Source of the DNA: Aldehydirespirator sp965116965
GTDB lineage: Bacteria; Actinomycetota; Acidimicrobiia; Acidimicrobiales; Aldehydirespiratoraceae
NCBI GenBank assembly: GCA_965116965.1
Contig: OZ220743.1
Coordinates: forward strand, 682,001-746,000
Direction of reading: 5' to 3'
Length of the DNA: 64,000 bases
Each line of letters opens with the position of its first letter. Position 1 is the first letter of the stretch. The translations under genes and the position numbers were made by a program. Positions 26,289 to 34,510 of this stretch are shown piece after piece. The notes below the pieces were generated by a model. That model made no database searches. It saw only the letters and a program-made list of their open reading frames with translations, and was not told the origin of the DNA.

Positions 26289-26876
26289 TCACACCGGGTC
26301 TTCTGTCAGATCGACTGTGGCATCACCCGCTCGTGCTGGCCAGATGCTCGGCATCATGGGCTCGACGCGACGAGGACGCTGAGCATCCAGAGCGGCCAGA
26401 TATGCCTCGGCTGGCCGCCGTTGCGCGAGCAGGCTGCTTGCGCTGTCGCCGGATTCCGACGGCGTGCTCAACAGGTGGCTGGTAGTTGAAGGGTCGCGAT
26501 CAGCGATCATGTACACCCTCCTGACGACCTCATGCGCCTCGACAAGCCGGTCGAAGAGATCGCCGACACGGGCTGGCGATGTCCCCTGCTCCAAAGCCGA
26601 CACCGTCGGATGCGAGATCTCCAACACGTTGGCCAGGCCACGGTGAGACCAACCCGTCCACACGAGAAGCTCCTGCGTGAGTTGCTGTGCCTGAGGCGCT
26701 GGCCGACTCACGATCTCGGGCGTCTCGATCCACAGATCGAATAGCTCGTATCGGTCCTTTAGAGGCTGCAGTCGAACTGTGGCTTCTCGATGCGTGAACT
26801 GCCAGGGATGCCGTTCGGCCGACGCCGGATCAAGAACGCTGGTCCTCGTCGGTTTGAAGCTAGTTGACAATCCCAA
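26289..26876 (-). CDS. HTH regulator of TIGR04255 cassette
   Basis: A protein of up to 195 residues. GLANVLEISHPTVSALEQGT around residues 80-100 is an Xre-type helix-turn-helix, preceded by an extended N-terminal region and followed by a C-terminal segment ending in RRPAEAYLAALDAQRPRR that is reminiscent of toxin-binding antitoxins. The only upstream start codons are TTGs near 26876, overlapping the TIGR04255 stop by 17 bases; the real start may be further in. Likely represses the cassette promoter. Confidence 0.55.
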   Translation of the reverse strand: MGLSTSFKPTRTSVLDPASAERHPWQFTHREATVRLQPLKDRYELFDLWIETPEIVSRPAPQAQQLTQELLVWTGWSHRGLANVLEISHPTVSALEQGTSPARVGDLFDRLVEAHEVVRRVYMIADRDPSTTSHLLSTPSESGDSASSLLAQRRPAEAYLAALDAQRPRRVEPMMPSIWPARAGDATVDLTEDPV

Positions 26877-27693
26877 AGTGCTCTGCTCCCTCTTGCGTCA
26901 GAGACCAATAGAAGAAACCGTCTATCTGCGTGTGGAACATCTCGAACTGCTTGAGGATCCTTGCAGGGTCGAACGGCTGGTGCCCCGCCACGTAGACATC
27001 GAGGTCAAGGAGGTACGCCGGGTGCGGTACCTGAAGGGGCGGAATGCCCGGGACGTCGGTCCCGGCCGGCACAGCACCGTGACGCACGGTTGCCTGGACA
27101 TCGGCCGGAGGCCCAGCCAGATCGCCAGTGGGCGCGTGCCTCAACATCACCTGGTTGATTGATGTTTCAAGCACTCCGTCCGCAACAGTGTCCGATCCCG
27201 CCCATCCAAGCAGTTCGGGCCTGAACCAGCGCCGCCACGAGCGGTCTTCGCCGGGGAGTTCGGCGGCCAACGACAGGTAGCGGACTCCGAGACGGTCACA
27301 GCGCGGCACGCCCACCGACTCCAGGGCTCGCAACGTGCGCTCAAAATCGTCCGAGAACTCCTCGACGGTGGTGTAGGAGGCACCCGCCGAGAGTGTGGCG
27401 CTACCGGCGCCGATCACAACAAGGGTTCCAGCGTCGTTCGTCAGGTTCCAGGTGACCGACGCAGCGCCGGCGCCGCCCGCAGGGCCGGCAGGCCCGATCA
27501 CGAGCGAGACCTCCTGCACCCGCTCCTGCTCCATGTAGGGGAAAGCCTCCCGTAGCCTCTCTTGTAGCGGTGCGACGCCAGGCATCGTCTCAAGCGCGGC
27601 GATGAGCGGGTATCGCACCTGCGCGAGCGCCTGCACCAGGGGTGCCCGTTCCAGGCGATACCGTGGTGCTTCAGGGACTTGGAGCAAGGGCAA
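26860..27693 (-). CDS. TIGR04255 family protein
   Basis: A 277-residue protein with the features of the sporadic TIGR04255 family: an N-terminal RAPLVQALAQVRYPL segment, a central FSDDFERTLRALESV region, RLGVRYLS near residue 135, and the C-terminal ILKQFEMFHTQIDGFFYWSL followed by T.EG. The family has no established function. The start is a TTG (27693), with GGGAGAG upstream. It is the first gene of a four-gene minus-strand unit with an HTH protein, an unknown protein and a nuclease. Confidence 0.75.
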   Translation of the reverse strand: MPLLQVPEAPRYRLERAPLVQALAQVRYPLIAALETMPGVAPLQERLREAFPYMEQERVQEVSLVIGPAGPAGGAGAASVTWNLTNDAGTLVVIGAGSATLSAGASYTTVEEFSDDFERTLRALESVGVPRCDRLGVRYLSLAAELPGEDRSWRRWFRPELLGWAGSDTVADGVLETSINQVMLRHAPTGDLAGPPADVQATVRHGAVPAGTDVPGIPPLQVPHPAYLLDLDVYVAGHQPFDPARILKQFEMFHTQIDGFFYWSLTQEGAEHFGIVN

Positions 27694-27745
27694 GGGGTGG
27701 CACTCTCCCTGAGTTTTCCACTAGCTTTCCACTACTCTAACACCG
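27694..27745 (-). promoter_or_regulatory. Tandem TAGTGGAAA motifs upstream of the TIGR04255 cassette
   Basis: On the minus strand the region reads TAGTGGAAAGC followed at once by TAGTGGAAAAC, 11 bases apart (one helical turn), about 20-40 bases before the first start codon. This is a plausible operator for the cassette HTH protein or part of its promoter. No consensus -35/-10 pair was clear. Confidence 0.4.
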
Positions 27746-27811
27746 CTTCCAAGAAACTGGTTGATCTCCGTTGTCCGCTCAGCCGATGATCGCACAGCAC
27801 TCCGGGAAGGT

Positions 27812-27970
27812 TCAGGTTGCGGCGGCGAAGGCCGCGGCCGCAACCTGCGAGCAGATCGCGGCCTCGGCGTGCTTGGCGCCCGAGATCCCGAGCGCTCCGA
27901 TGATGGTGCCGTTCGAGGTGGGAAGGGCGCGCCGCCCTCCCACCGCCAGGATGTGGTGGCGGGCGGTCAT
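27812..27970 (-). pseudogene. Remnant of a GlcG/HbpS-like (DUF336) protein
   Basis: From ATG 27970 the minus strand gives about 52 residues including ILAVGGRRALPTSNGTIIGA, LGISGAKHAEAAICSQVAAA, the conserved C-terminal half of GlcG/HbpS haem-associated proteins (G.P....G.IIGA.G.SG). The N-terminal half is absent, so this is a truncated remnant. Confidence 0.5.
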
Positions 27971-28025
27971 GGGCGGGCCGCGCACGGGGTCCTTTTCCTT
28001 GCGGTTGGATTGGCTTGGGGGTCGG

Positions 28026-28493
28026 TCAGTGCTTGATCTGGAAGATGGCCTCGACTTCCACCGAGGCGCCCAGGGGCAGCTCGGCCACGCCGATGGCGGA
28101 TCGGGCGTGCCTTCCGGCCTCGCCGAACACTTCGATCATCAGGTCGCTGGCGCCGTTGATCACCTTGGGCTGGGCGTTGAAGCCACTCTCGCTGGCCACG
28201 TATCCGGTGAGGCGCACCACCCGCAGGACCTCGTCGAGGCTGCCCAGATGCTGGTGCACCGACGCCAGGATGGCCTCGGCCGCTCCCCGGGCGCTGGCCT
28301 GCCCGGTCTCGATGTCCATGTCGCCGCCGAGGCGGCCCACGAAGGCGATCCCGCCGCCTCCGGGCGCCAGCGCGATCGAGCCCGACACGAACAGCACGTC
28401 GTGGACCTGTACCACCGGGTCGAAGTTGCCCGGCCGCAGCAGGGTCATGTCGAGGTCGACGCCGGCGTCGCGGGCCGCCTGCTCGTAGGACAT
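28026..28493 (-). CDS. RidA/YjgF family protein
   Basis: A 155-residue protein of the YjgF/RidA fold. VQVHDVLFVSGSIAL, VGRLGGDMDIETGQASARGA, VRVVRLTGYVASESGFN.QP and AIGVAELPLGASVEVEAIFQ are all family motifs. The longer form with YVASESGFNAQPKVINGASD is common in actinobacteria. RidA hydrolyses reactive enamines/imines from PLP enzymes, although this subfamily lacks proof. Divergent from the EtfBA fusion gene. Confidence 0.85.
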   Translation of the reverse strand: MSYEQAARDAGVDLDMTLLRPGNFDPVVQVHDVLFVSGSIALAPGGGGIAFVGRLGGDMDIETGQASARGAAEAILASVHQHLGSLDEVLRVVRLTGYVASESGFNAQPKVINGASDLMIEVFGEAGRHARSAIGVAELPLGASVEVEAIFQIKH

Positions 28494-28618
28494 GTCGGTT
28501 CCTCCCGGGTCCTCCCGGTTCCTCCCGGTTCTTGTATACCGACCCTACCTGACCTGGAGGGCCGAGCGAACAGGCGGCTGGTACCGGGCTTCAGGCCGCG
28601 GCACGGTATACAGGCGCC

Positions 28619-30487
28619 GTGCGAATCGCCGTTCTGGTGAAGCAGATCCCGGCCCCGGTCGAGTTCCGGATGCATGAGGGCCGCCTGGTGCGCGACGGGG
28701 TGCCGCTGGAGGTCAACGCCTACTGCCGCCGGGCCAACGCCAAGGCGGTGGAGCTGGCCGGCCCCGACGGCGAGGTCGTGGTGTTCACCATGGGCCCGCC
28801 CGCGGCCGCCGACGCCCTGCGCGAGATGATCGCCTGCGGCGCCCACCGCGGCGTCCATCTCTGCGATCCGGCCTTCGCCGGCAGCGACACGCTGGCCACC
28901 GCAGTAGCGCTGGCCGCGGCCGTCCGGCGCGAGGGCCCGTTCGACCTGGTGCTGGCCGGGCTCAACTCGCTCGACTCCGACACCGGCCAGGTGCCGGTCG
29001 AGGTGGCCGAACTGCTGGGCCTGCCCTTCGCAGCCGGGGTCCGGGGCTTGGAGGTGGCCGGCGGTGCCTTCACCGCTCGTCTGGAGACCGACGACGGCTA
29101 CAGCACGGTCGCGGGAGACCTGCCCGTCGCGCTGTCCACCGCCGAGCGGTTGTGCGCCCCCTCCAAGGCCCCGCCGGAGGAGTGCGCCAGGGTGGCCGAC
29201 GACCTGATCGTGCGGCTGGCCGCGGCCGACCTGGACGTGCCCGCCGGACAGCTCGGCGCCAGGGGCTCGCCCACCTCGGTCGGGCCGGTGCGGGTCCTCA
29301 CCGCCACCCGCCGAGCGCTGCGAGCGTGCTCGGTGGCCGAGGCGGTCGACCTGCTCGAGGAGTTCGGCGCGTTCGCCGACGACCCGTCCCCGGACGAAGG
29401 CGCTCCGGAGCCGGCCAGCTCGACCCTGCTGGCCAGCGGCCCCGACGGGGCCGGCCCCACCCCGGGCGAGAACTCCGTCTGGTGCTTCTTCACCGAGCTC
29501 GGAGTCGGCTCCGAGTTGCTGGGCGAGGCCTCCGAGCTCGCGGCCTGGATCTCGGGCACGGTGACGGCCGTCACCAACGTCGTCGACGAGTCGGAATGGT
29601 CCGGGTTGGCCGCGGCGGGCGCCGACCGTCTGCTGGTGGTCCCCGGCGCGGCCGAACCGTCCGAGCAGGCCGAGGCCCTGGCCGCGGTCGCGGCCGAGCG
29701 GCTCCCCTGGGCGCTGCTGGTGGAGGGCACCCGATCGGGCCGGGTGGTGGCCTCCATCGTGGCTGCTCGCTGCGGCTGGGGACTCACCGGCGACGCGGTC
29801 GGGCTGGAAGTCGGTCCCGACGGCCGCCTGGTGGCGTGGAAGCCCGCATTCGGCGGCCGGCTCCAGGTGCCGATCCTGTCGCGCTCGCCGGTGCAGATGG
29901 CCACCATCCGGCCGGGGGTGCTGGCGGCGCGGCCGCCCCGCCGCGACCCGCCTGACCTCGAGGCTGAGATGCTCACCGCTCCGGGGCCGTCCCGGCTGCG
30001 CACGGTCTCGGCGGTGCGAGACGACGACGACTCGGGCGAGCTGCGCCGGGCTCGCACCGTCGTGGCGGTGGGCGTCGGGGTGGAGCCCGGCGGCTACGGG
30101 GTGATCGACGAGCTGCGGGCGGCCCTCGGGGATGCCGCGCTGGGCGCCACCCGCAGGGTCACCGATCAGGGCTGGGTGCCCCGCGGCCGCCAGATCGGCG
30201 TGACCGGCCACGCGGTGTCGCCCCGCCTGCTGGTGGCGGTCGGCTCCAGCGGCCGTTTCAATCACACTGTGGGGATCCGCAACGCCGGGGTGATCCTGGC
30301 CATCAACTCGAACCCCGAGGCCGAGGTCTTCGATCAGGTCGATGTGGGCCTGGTGGGCGAGTGGCAGTCGGTCGTCCCCGAGCTGACGGCCGAGCTGAAC
30401 GACCGGGGCGTCGCCGACCGCATGCGTGCTGGCCGCATGGGCATGGACGAACCCGCGGCGGCTCCGGTGGCGGGGATCGTCGTCTAG
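28619..30487 (+). CDS. Electron transfer flavoprotein, beta-alpha fusion
   Basis: A 622-residue protein that starts as EtfB (MRIAVLVKQIPAPVEFRM, VVVFTMGPPAAADALREMIA, then DLVLAGLNSLDSDTGQVPVE at residues 100-125) and, after a Pro/Ser/Ala-rich linker near residue 270, continues as EtfA (WALLVEGTRSGRVVASIVAA and the C-terminal FAD domain GSSGRFNHTVGIRNAGVILA, INSNPEAEVFDQVDVGLVGE). Both halves are normally separate subunits that pass electrons from acyl-CoA dehydrogenases to the quinone pool. Start is GTG 28619. The stop is followed by a triple dispersed repeat. Confidence 0.85.
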   Translation: MRIAVLVKQIPAPVEFRMHEGRLVRDGVPLEVNAYCRRANAKAVELAGPDGEVVVFTMGPPAAADALREMIACGAHRGVHLCDPAFAGSDTLATAVALAAAVRREGPFDLVLAGLNSLDSDTGQVPVEVAELLGLPFAAGVRGLEVAGGAFTARLETDDGYSTVAGDLPVALSTAERLCAPSKAPPEECARVADDLIVRLAAADLDVPAGQLGARGSPTSVGPVRVLTATRRALRACSVAEAVDLLEEFGAFADDPSPDEGAPEPASSTLLASGPDGAGPTPGENSVWCFFTELGVGSELLGEASELAAWISGTVTAVTNVVDESEWSGLAAAGADRLLVVPGAAEPSEQAEALAAVAAERLPWALLVEGTRSGRVVASIVAARCGWGLTGDAVGLEVGPDGRLVAWKPAFGGRLQVPILSRSPVQMATIRPGVLAARPPRRDPPDLEAEMLTAPGPSRLRTVSAVRDDDDSGELRRARTVVAVGVGVEPGGYGVIDELRAALGDAALGATRRVTDQGWVPRGRQIGVTGHAVSPRLLVAVGSSGRFNHTVGIRNAGVILAINSNPEAEVFDQVDVGLVGEWQSVVPELTAELNDRGVADRMRAGRMGMDEPAAAPVAGIVV

Positions 30488-30694
30488 AGGCCGAGCGAGC
30501 AGGCGAGCGAGCCCGCTGCATACGGGCGGGGCCCCGGGCCCGAGCGGCCCGTGAGCGTAGCGAACAAGAGCGGGGCCTCGGGCCCGAGCGGCCCGTGAGC
30601 GTAGCGAACAAGAGCGGGGCCTCGGGCCCGAGCGGCCCGTGAGCGTAGCGAACAAGAGCGGGAGGCACCCCCCCCGCCCCGACGCGGCAGGCTT
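30485..30694 (+). repeat. Dispersed repeat, copy 4, with tandemly tripled core
   Basis: Begins TAGAGGCCGAGCGAGCAGGC at the EtfBA stop. Its core (GAGCGGCCCGTGAGCGTAGC plus GAACAAGAGCGGGGC) occurs three times in a row with a period of 44 bp before the usual CGACGCGGCAGGCTTG end. It shows that the dispersed repeat itself can expand. Confidence 0.75.
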
Positions 30695-30831
30695 GTACCT
30701 CCCCGCGCACGTTTCTTGGCGCCGCGGCCGGTCTGCACTGCCTGCGACCTCATCGGATCGAGAATCCGGTAGGTAAGGGCCTGGCCTCGTAATCGCGCCG
30801 TGAATGCGCTTGAATAGGTGCATGAGGCTCC

Positions 30832-30977
30832 GGTCGTGGGGCTCCGTTCATGAGGCTCGATTCATGAGGCGGCCTTTGCGGGCACGCGTCGTTGCGCTGG
30901 TGCTGGTCGTGGGGCTCCGTTCATGAGGCTCGATTCATGAGGCGGCCTTCGTGGGCACGCGTCGTTGCGCTGGTGCT
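30832..30977 (+). repeat. 73-bp tandem duplication over a start codon
   Basis: Two nearly identical 73-bp units (30832-30904 and 30905-30977) each contain GGTCGTGGGGCTCCGTTCAT, an ATG at 30864 or 30937, and the first codons of a signal peptide. The duplication copied the translation start of the downstream lipoprotein gene. Confidence 0.85.
30864..30926 (+). CDS. 20-residue leader ORF made by duplication
   Basis: The upstream copy of the duplicated start reads MRRPLRARVVALVLVVGLRS and then TGA. It reproduces half the lipoprotein signal peptide, ends 10 bases before the real start, and is out of frame with it (73 is not a multiple of 3). It could be translated from the same ribosome-binding context and act as a leader. 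Confidence 0.4.
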   Translation: MRRPLRARVVALVLVVGLRS

Positions 30978-31545
30978 GGTGGCGATGGCAGTCGTGGCCG
31001 CGGGGTGCGGACGGTCGGGCTACGACTACGTCGAGAACGACGACGAGACCGTCTTCATCAAGATTCCCGAGGAATGGCAGATTGTGTCCGAGGGCAACGT
31101 GGACTTCGCCATCACACCGGACGGCAACTACCCGCAGATCCTCCCAGGTGAGGACGTCCTGGCCTGGCGGGCCCAGTTCACGGCCGCCCCCGACGTCGAC
31201 TCGCTCGACCAGGTGGCCGGGTTCGTCGAGGTCCAGCCGGTCGATCGGCGGATGCGGTCGGATCTCAATCTGGCCACGCTCTTCCCGTTCGACGCGGCCG
31301 CCGGCGCCGGCGAGATCGAGGTTGTGCGCCACGATCTGGTCACGGTGGGCGATGTCTCGGGGCACCGGATCGCCTGGAAGCAGACCACTGATGACGGCCA
31401 GGAACTCATGGGTGACCGGCTGGTGATGACCAACAGCCTCAACAGCGTGGTGTACACCGTCGGTGTGGGCTGCACCGTCGGCTGCTACGTCGACAACGCG
31501 GCCGAGATCGACGAAGTCATGCGGACCTTCACGGTGGAGGACTAG
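30937..31545 (+). CDS. Lipoprotein of unknown function
   Basis: A 202-residue protein with basic start MRRPSWAR, a hydrophobic core and lipobox VVAAGC ending at about residue 24. The mature part contains TVFIKIPEEWQIVSEGNVDF, GEDVLAWRAQF and a C-terminal VVYTVGVGCTVGCYVDNAAE segment with two cysteines likely to form a disulfide. A PsbP/DUF1795-like fold is possible from the IPEEW pattern, but this is only a guess. Both gene ends carry tandem duplications: 73 bp at the start, 18 bp at the stop. Confidence 0.65.
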   Translation: MRRPSWARVVALVLVAMAVVAAGCGRSGYDYVENDDETVFIKIPEEWQIVSEGNVDFAITPDGNYPQILPGEDVLAWRAQFTAAPDVDSLDQVAGFVEVQPVDRRMRSDLNLATLFPFDAAAGAGEIEVVRHDLVTVGDVSGHRIAWKQTTDDGQELMGDRLVMTNSLNSVVYTVGVGCTVGCYVDNAAEIDEVMRTFTVED

Positions 31546-31581
31546 GGCATGGTGGAGGACTAGGGCATGGTGGAGGACTAG
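31534..31581 (+). repeat. 18-bp tandem repeat of a stop codon region
   Basis: The last codons of the lipoprotein, GTGGAGGACTAG, are repeated three times in the unit GGTGGAGGACTAGGGCAT, so three in-register copies of Val-Glu-Asp-stop follow one another. The last copy runs into the GAGGCC start of the next dispersed repeat. Confidence 0.85.
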
Positions 31582-31720
31582 AGGCCGAGGGGATGGGAGT
31601 GAGTCATTAGGATTCCCACAAGGCGCCGAGCGGGGCCATGGCCGAGCGGCCCTCAGGTCGCAGCGAACAAGAGCGGGAGACAGCACTCTTCGACGCGAGG
31701 CGTGCACACCGACCCGCGGG
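31576..31720 (+). repeat. Dispersed repeat, copy 5
   Basis: TAGAGGCCGAGG after the stop repeat, then the core CGAGCGGCCCTCAGGTCGCA and GCGAACAAGAGCGGGAGACA. It shares the CCCTCAGGTCGCAG variant with copy 1. An ATG inside it (31638) is in frame with the downstream protease but is probably not its start. Confidence 0.65.
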
Positions 31721-31733
31721 GTCTCTGAGAGCC

Positions 31734-34406
31734 GTGAGGCTGGGGCGCGCCCGCAGAAAGTCGGCATCGGCCGAGCCGACGCTGACCTTGGGCTCGACCG
31801 CGTCGCGGCCCCGCGATGCCGACCGCAGGACCCGCCGCCGCCTCGACCCGTGGGACCGGTCCAAGTACCTGATCCTCGGGTCGGTGCTGTTCGGGTTCTT
31901 CTGGTGGCAGAAGCTCAATGCCAACCCGATCAAGTCGGTGGTCGACGGGTTCTGGGAGACCGTCGAGCAGCAGGCCTGGGTGTGGATCCTGCTGGGGCTG
32001 GAGGTGTTGCGCCAGCTGCACTTCGTGGTGGCCGAGCACTGGTCGGGCTACTACCGGTTCTGGAAGTTCAAGGTGTTCAAGCGGGTCGAGAACCGGCAGT
32101 CCCGCATGGATCCGTGGGTGCGGTTCCGCATCGGCCGGGTGTTGCGGATCCTGTTCTGGCTGCTGCTGTTCGGGGTGATCATCGGCCAGTTCGTCGACAA
32201 GAACCCGGTGGCCGCCCTCATCGGCCTGCCCGGCATGCTCAACACCTGGTTGCCGTGGGCGGCCCGTCTGATCATCTACCCGCTGCTGCTGATCAGCCAG
32301 TTCGTGCTGCTGTTCTGGTTCTTGTCGCGCGGCGGCGTGGAGACCTACTTCCCCGACGACATCGACACCCGTTTCGACGACGTGTGGGGCCAGGACCCGG
32401 TGAAGGAGCGGGTGCGGGAGAACCTGATCTTCCTGGAGACCCCCGAGTCCATCGAGGAGGTGGGGGGCTACGCCCCCGGCGGCGTCCTGCTGTACGGCCC
32501 GCCCGGCACCGGCAAGACGTTGCTGGCCGAGGCGGCCGCGGGCGAGACCGGCAAGCCGTTCGTGTTCGTGGAGCCCGGCGCGTTCATGAACATGTTCTTC
32601 GGGGTGGGCATCCTCAAGGTGAAGGGCCTGTTCCGCAAGCTGCGCAAGCTGTCGTTGCGCTACGGGGGCGTGGTGGCCTTCTTCGACGAGGCCGACGCGC
32701 TGGGCAACCGGGGCGCGGCGGTGGGCGGCGACGGCGGCTTCCGCTCGGAGAGGTTCGCGTCGTTCCTGCACGACGCCACCGAGCCGGGATCGTCCTACCC
32801 GTACCTGTCGTCGGGCGCGCAGAGGGCCCTTCAGGAGGCCGCGCTCAGTGGTTTCGACCGGGCCGGCTCGCTGGGCGCCTACGGCGGGGATCCGTGGACC
32901 GGTCCCCGGCGGGAGTCGATCATGATGATGGGCGGAGGCGGGGGCGGCATGGGCACGCTTCAGGCTCTGCTGGCCGAGCTGTCGGGACTCAAGAAGCCGC
33001 GGGGGTTCTTCAACCGGATCGTGCGCAAGATGCTGGGGATGCGGCCCAAGCCGCCCCCGAAGTACCGGATCCTGGTGATGATGGCCTCCAACCTTCCCGA
33101 GGCTCTCGACCCGGCCATGCTGCGGCCTGGCCGCATCGACCGGATCTACAAGGTGGGCTACCCCACCCAGGAGGGCCGCAAGCGCACCTACCAGGGCTAC
33201 CTCGACAAGGTCGACCATGTGCTGACCGACGACGACGTCGAGAAGCTGGCCACGATCACTCCGTACGCGACCGGGGCCACCATCAAGGACATGGTCAACG
33301 AGGCGTTGATCACTGCCATCCGCGACGGCCGGCGGGTCATCACCTGGGCCGACATGATCAAGGCCAAGCAGCTGAAGGAGCACGGCCTGGCCGACGACTT
33401 CGACTACGTGGAGCATGAGCGCCACGCCCTGGCCATCCACGAGGCCTGCCACGCGGTGGCCCTGCACCGGGTGAGCCGGCACCGCATGATCGATCTGGCC
33501 ACCATCGAGCGCCGGGGCAACGTGGGCGGCTTCGTGTCGCACATCCCGCCCGAGGACCGCTTCACCCACTGGCGCTCGGAGTACGAGGCCGACCTGGAGG
33601 TGTCGCTGGCGTCGCTGGCCGGCGAGCGGATGTTCTTCGGCGACGACAACTCCTCGGGGGTGGGCGGCGATCTGCGCAACGCCACCCAGCTGGCCGCCAT
33701 GATGGCCGGCTACTGGGGGATGGGCGAGACCTTCGCCAGCCACGCGGTGCAGCAACAGTTCGGGATCGGCGGCGGGAAGCGCAAGGGGGACGACGACGAT
33801 CCCGAGAAGGAGTTGCTGGGCACCGCGCTCGGCGACCAGATCGAGCAGCGCCTGGCCGACCGCTACAACGCGGCGCGGGCCTTGCTGGAGGCGAACCGCA
33901 TCGAGGTGCTGGCGGTGGCCCACGCTCTGGAGACCCACAAGACGATCACCGGCGAGGACGTGAGCGCCATCGTGGAGCGCAAGGTGGGCCCGTTCCTGGA
34001 CGGTAGGGGCTACTACATGCCCGACGCGATCAGGCTGCTCGAGGAGTACCACGCCGCGGTGCTGGAGTTGCGCCGTTCGGGCGGGATGCAACTGCCGCCG
34101 CTGCCCAAGATCAGAGGCGTCTCCGGCCGGCTGGTCGAGGCGGTCGCGGTCCCGGTCGGTGCGTTCGCTGCCGCCAACTCCGGGGCTTCCAGCTCCGGCT
34201 CCGTCGGCTCCCGGGCCGCCGGCTCCGAGCCCTCCAGCTCGAACGGGGCGCCGGATCCTCCCGTACCGGGAGTTCAGGTGCTCGTGCAGCCGGACAAGCG
34301 GGATGAACGAACCCGGCCGAGCAAGGCGAGCAAGCCGAGCAAGGGAAGCCGTCCGGGCCGCAAGAGCCGTGCAGCCATCCGGAGGCGCAGCGCCAGCCAA
34401 GAGTGA
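31734..34406 (+). CDS. FtsH-like membrane AAA+ metalloprotease
   Basis: About 890 residues from GTG 31734 (ATG 31638 lies in a dispersed repeat). Several hydrophobic helices precede residue 210 (YLILGSVLFGFFWW, VLRILFWLLLFGVIIGQFV, LIIYPLLLISQFVLLFWFL). The AAA domain has Walker A GPPGTGKT near residue 260, Walker B VVAFFDEADALG near 312 and the arginine finger region LDPAMLRPGRIDR near 460. The FtsH-type zinc motif is HEACH near residue 570 and a later SSGVGGDL could supply the third ligand. Unlike FtsH there is an insertion of about 110 residues with a GGGGGG run between Walker B and the arginine fingers. The Ser/Lys-rich tail is disordered. Likely degrades membrane proteins using ATP. Confidence 0.8.
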   Translation: MRLGRARRKSASAEPTLTLGSTASRPRDADRRTRRRLDPWDRSKYLILGSVLFGFFWWQKLNANPIKSVVDGFWETVEQQAWVWILLGLEVLRQLHFVVAEHWSGYYRFWKFKVFKRVENRQSRMDPWVRFRIGRVLRILFWLLLFGVIIGQFVDKNPVAALIGLPGMLNTWLPWAARLIIYPLLLISQFVLLFWFLSRGGVETYFPDDIDTRFDDVWGQDPVKERVRENLIFLETPESIEEVGGYAPGGVLLYGPPGTGKTLLAEAAAGETGKPFVFVEPGAFMNMFFGVGILKVKGLFRKLRKLSLRYGGVVAFFDEADALGNRGAAVGGDGGFRSERFASFLHDATEPGSSYPYLSSGAQRALQEAALSGFDRAGSLGAYGGDPWTGPRRESIMMMGGGGGGMGTLQALLAELSGLKKPRGFFNRIVRKMLGMRPKPPPKYRILVMMASNLPEALDPAMLRPGRIDRIYKVGYPTQEGRKRTYQGYLDKVDHVLTDDDVEKLATITPYATGATIKDMVNEALITAIRDGRRVITWADMIKAKQLKEHGLADDFDYVEHERHALAIHEACHAVALHRVSRHRMIDLATIERRGNVGGFVSHIPPEDRFTHWRSEYEADLEVSLASLAGERMFFGDDNSSGVGGDLRNATQLAAMMAGYWGMGETFASHAVQQQFGIGGGKRKGDDDDPEKELLGTALGDQIEQRLADRYNAARALLEANRIEVLAVAHALETHKTITGEDVSAIVERKVGPFLDGRGYYMPDAIRLLEEYHAAVLELRRSGGMQLPPLPKIRGVSGRLVEAVAVPVGAFAAANSGASSSGSVGSRAAGSEPSSSNGAPDPPVPGVQVLVQPDKRDERTRPSKASKPSKGSRPGRKSRAAIRRRSASQE

Positions 34407-34510
34407 GCAGCGCTAGCCAAGAGTGAACCGCGGCTCGTGCTGCCGGTGTCTTTCCGGCCGGCGGGTCCTGCCGTCGAGCCCGTTCGACCGACGGGCCTGC
34501 GGCCCATTGC

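Noticed and set aside
28445..30823. Minus-strand 792-codon frame opposite the EtfBA fusion
   Set aside because: Shadow of a high-GC coding sequence that also runs through dispersed repeats.
31653..34400. Minus-strand 915-codon frame opposite the FtsH-like gene
   Set aside because: Shadow frame; no domain, and the plus strand carries intact AAA+ and HExxH motifs.
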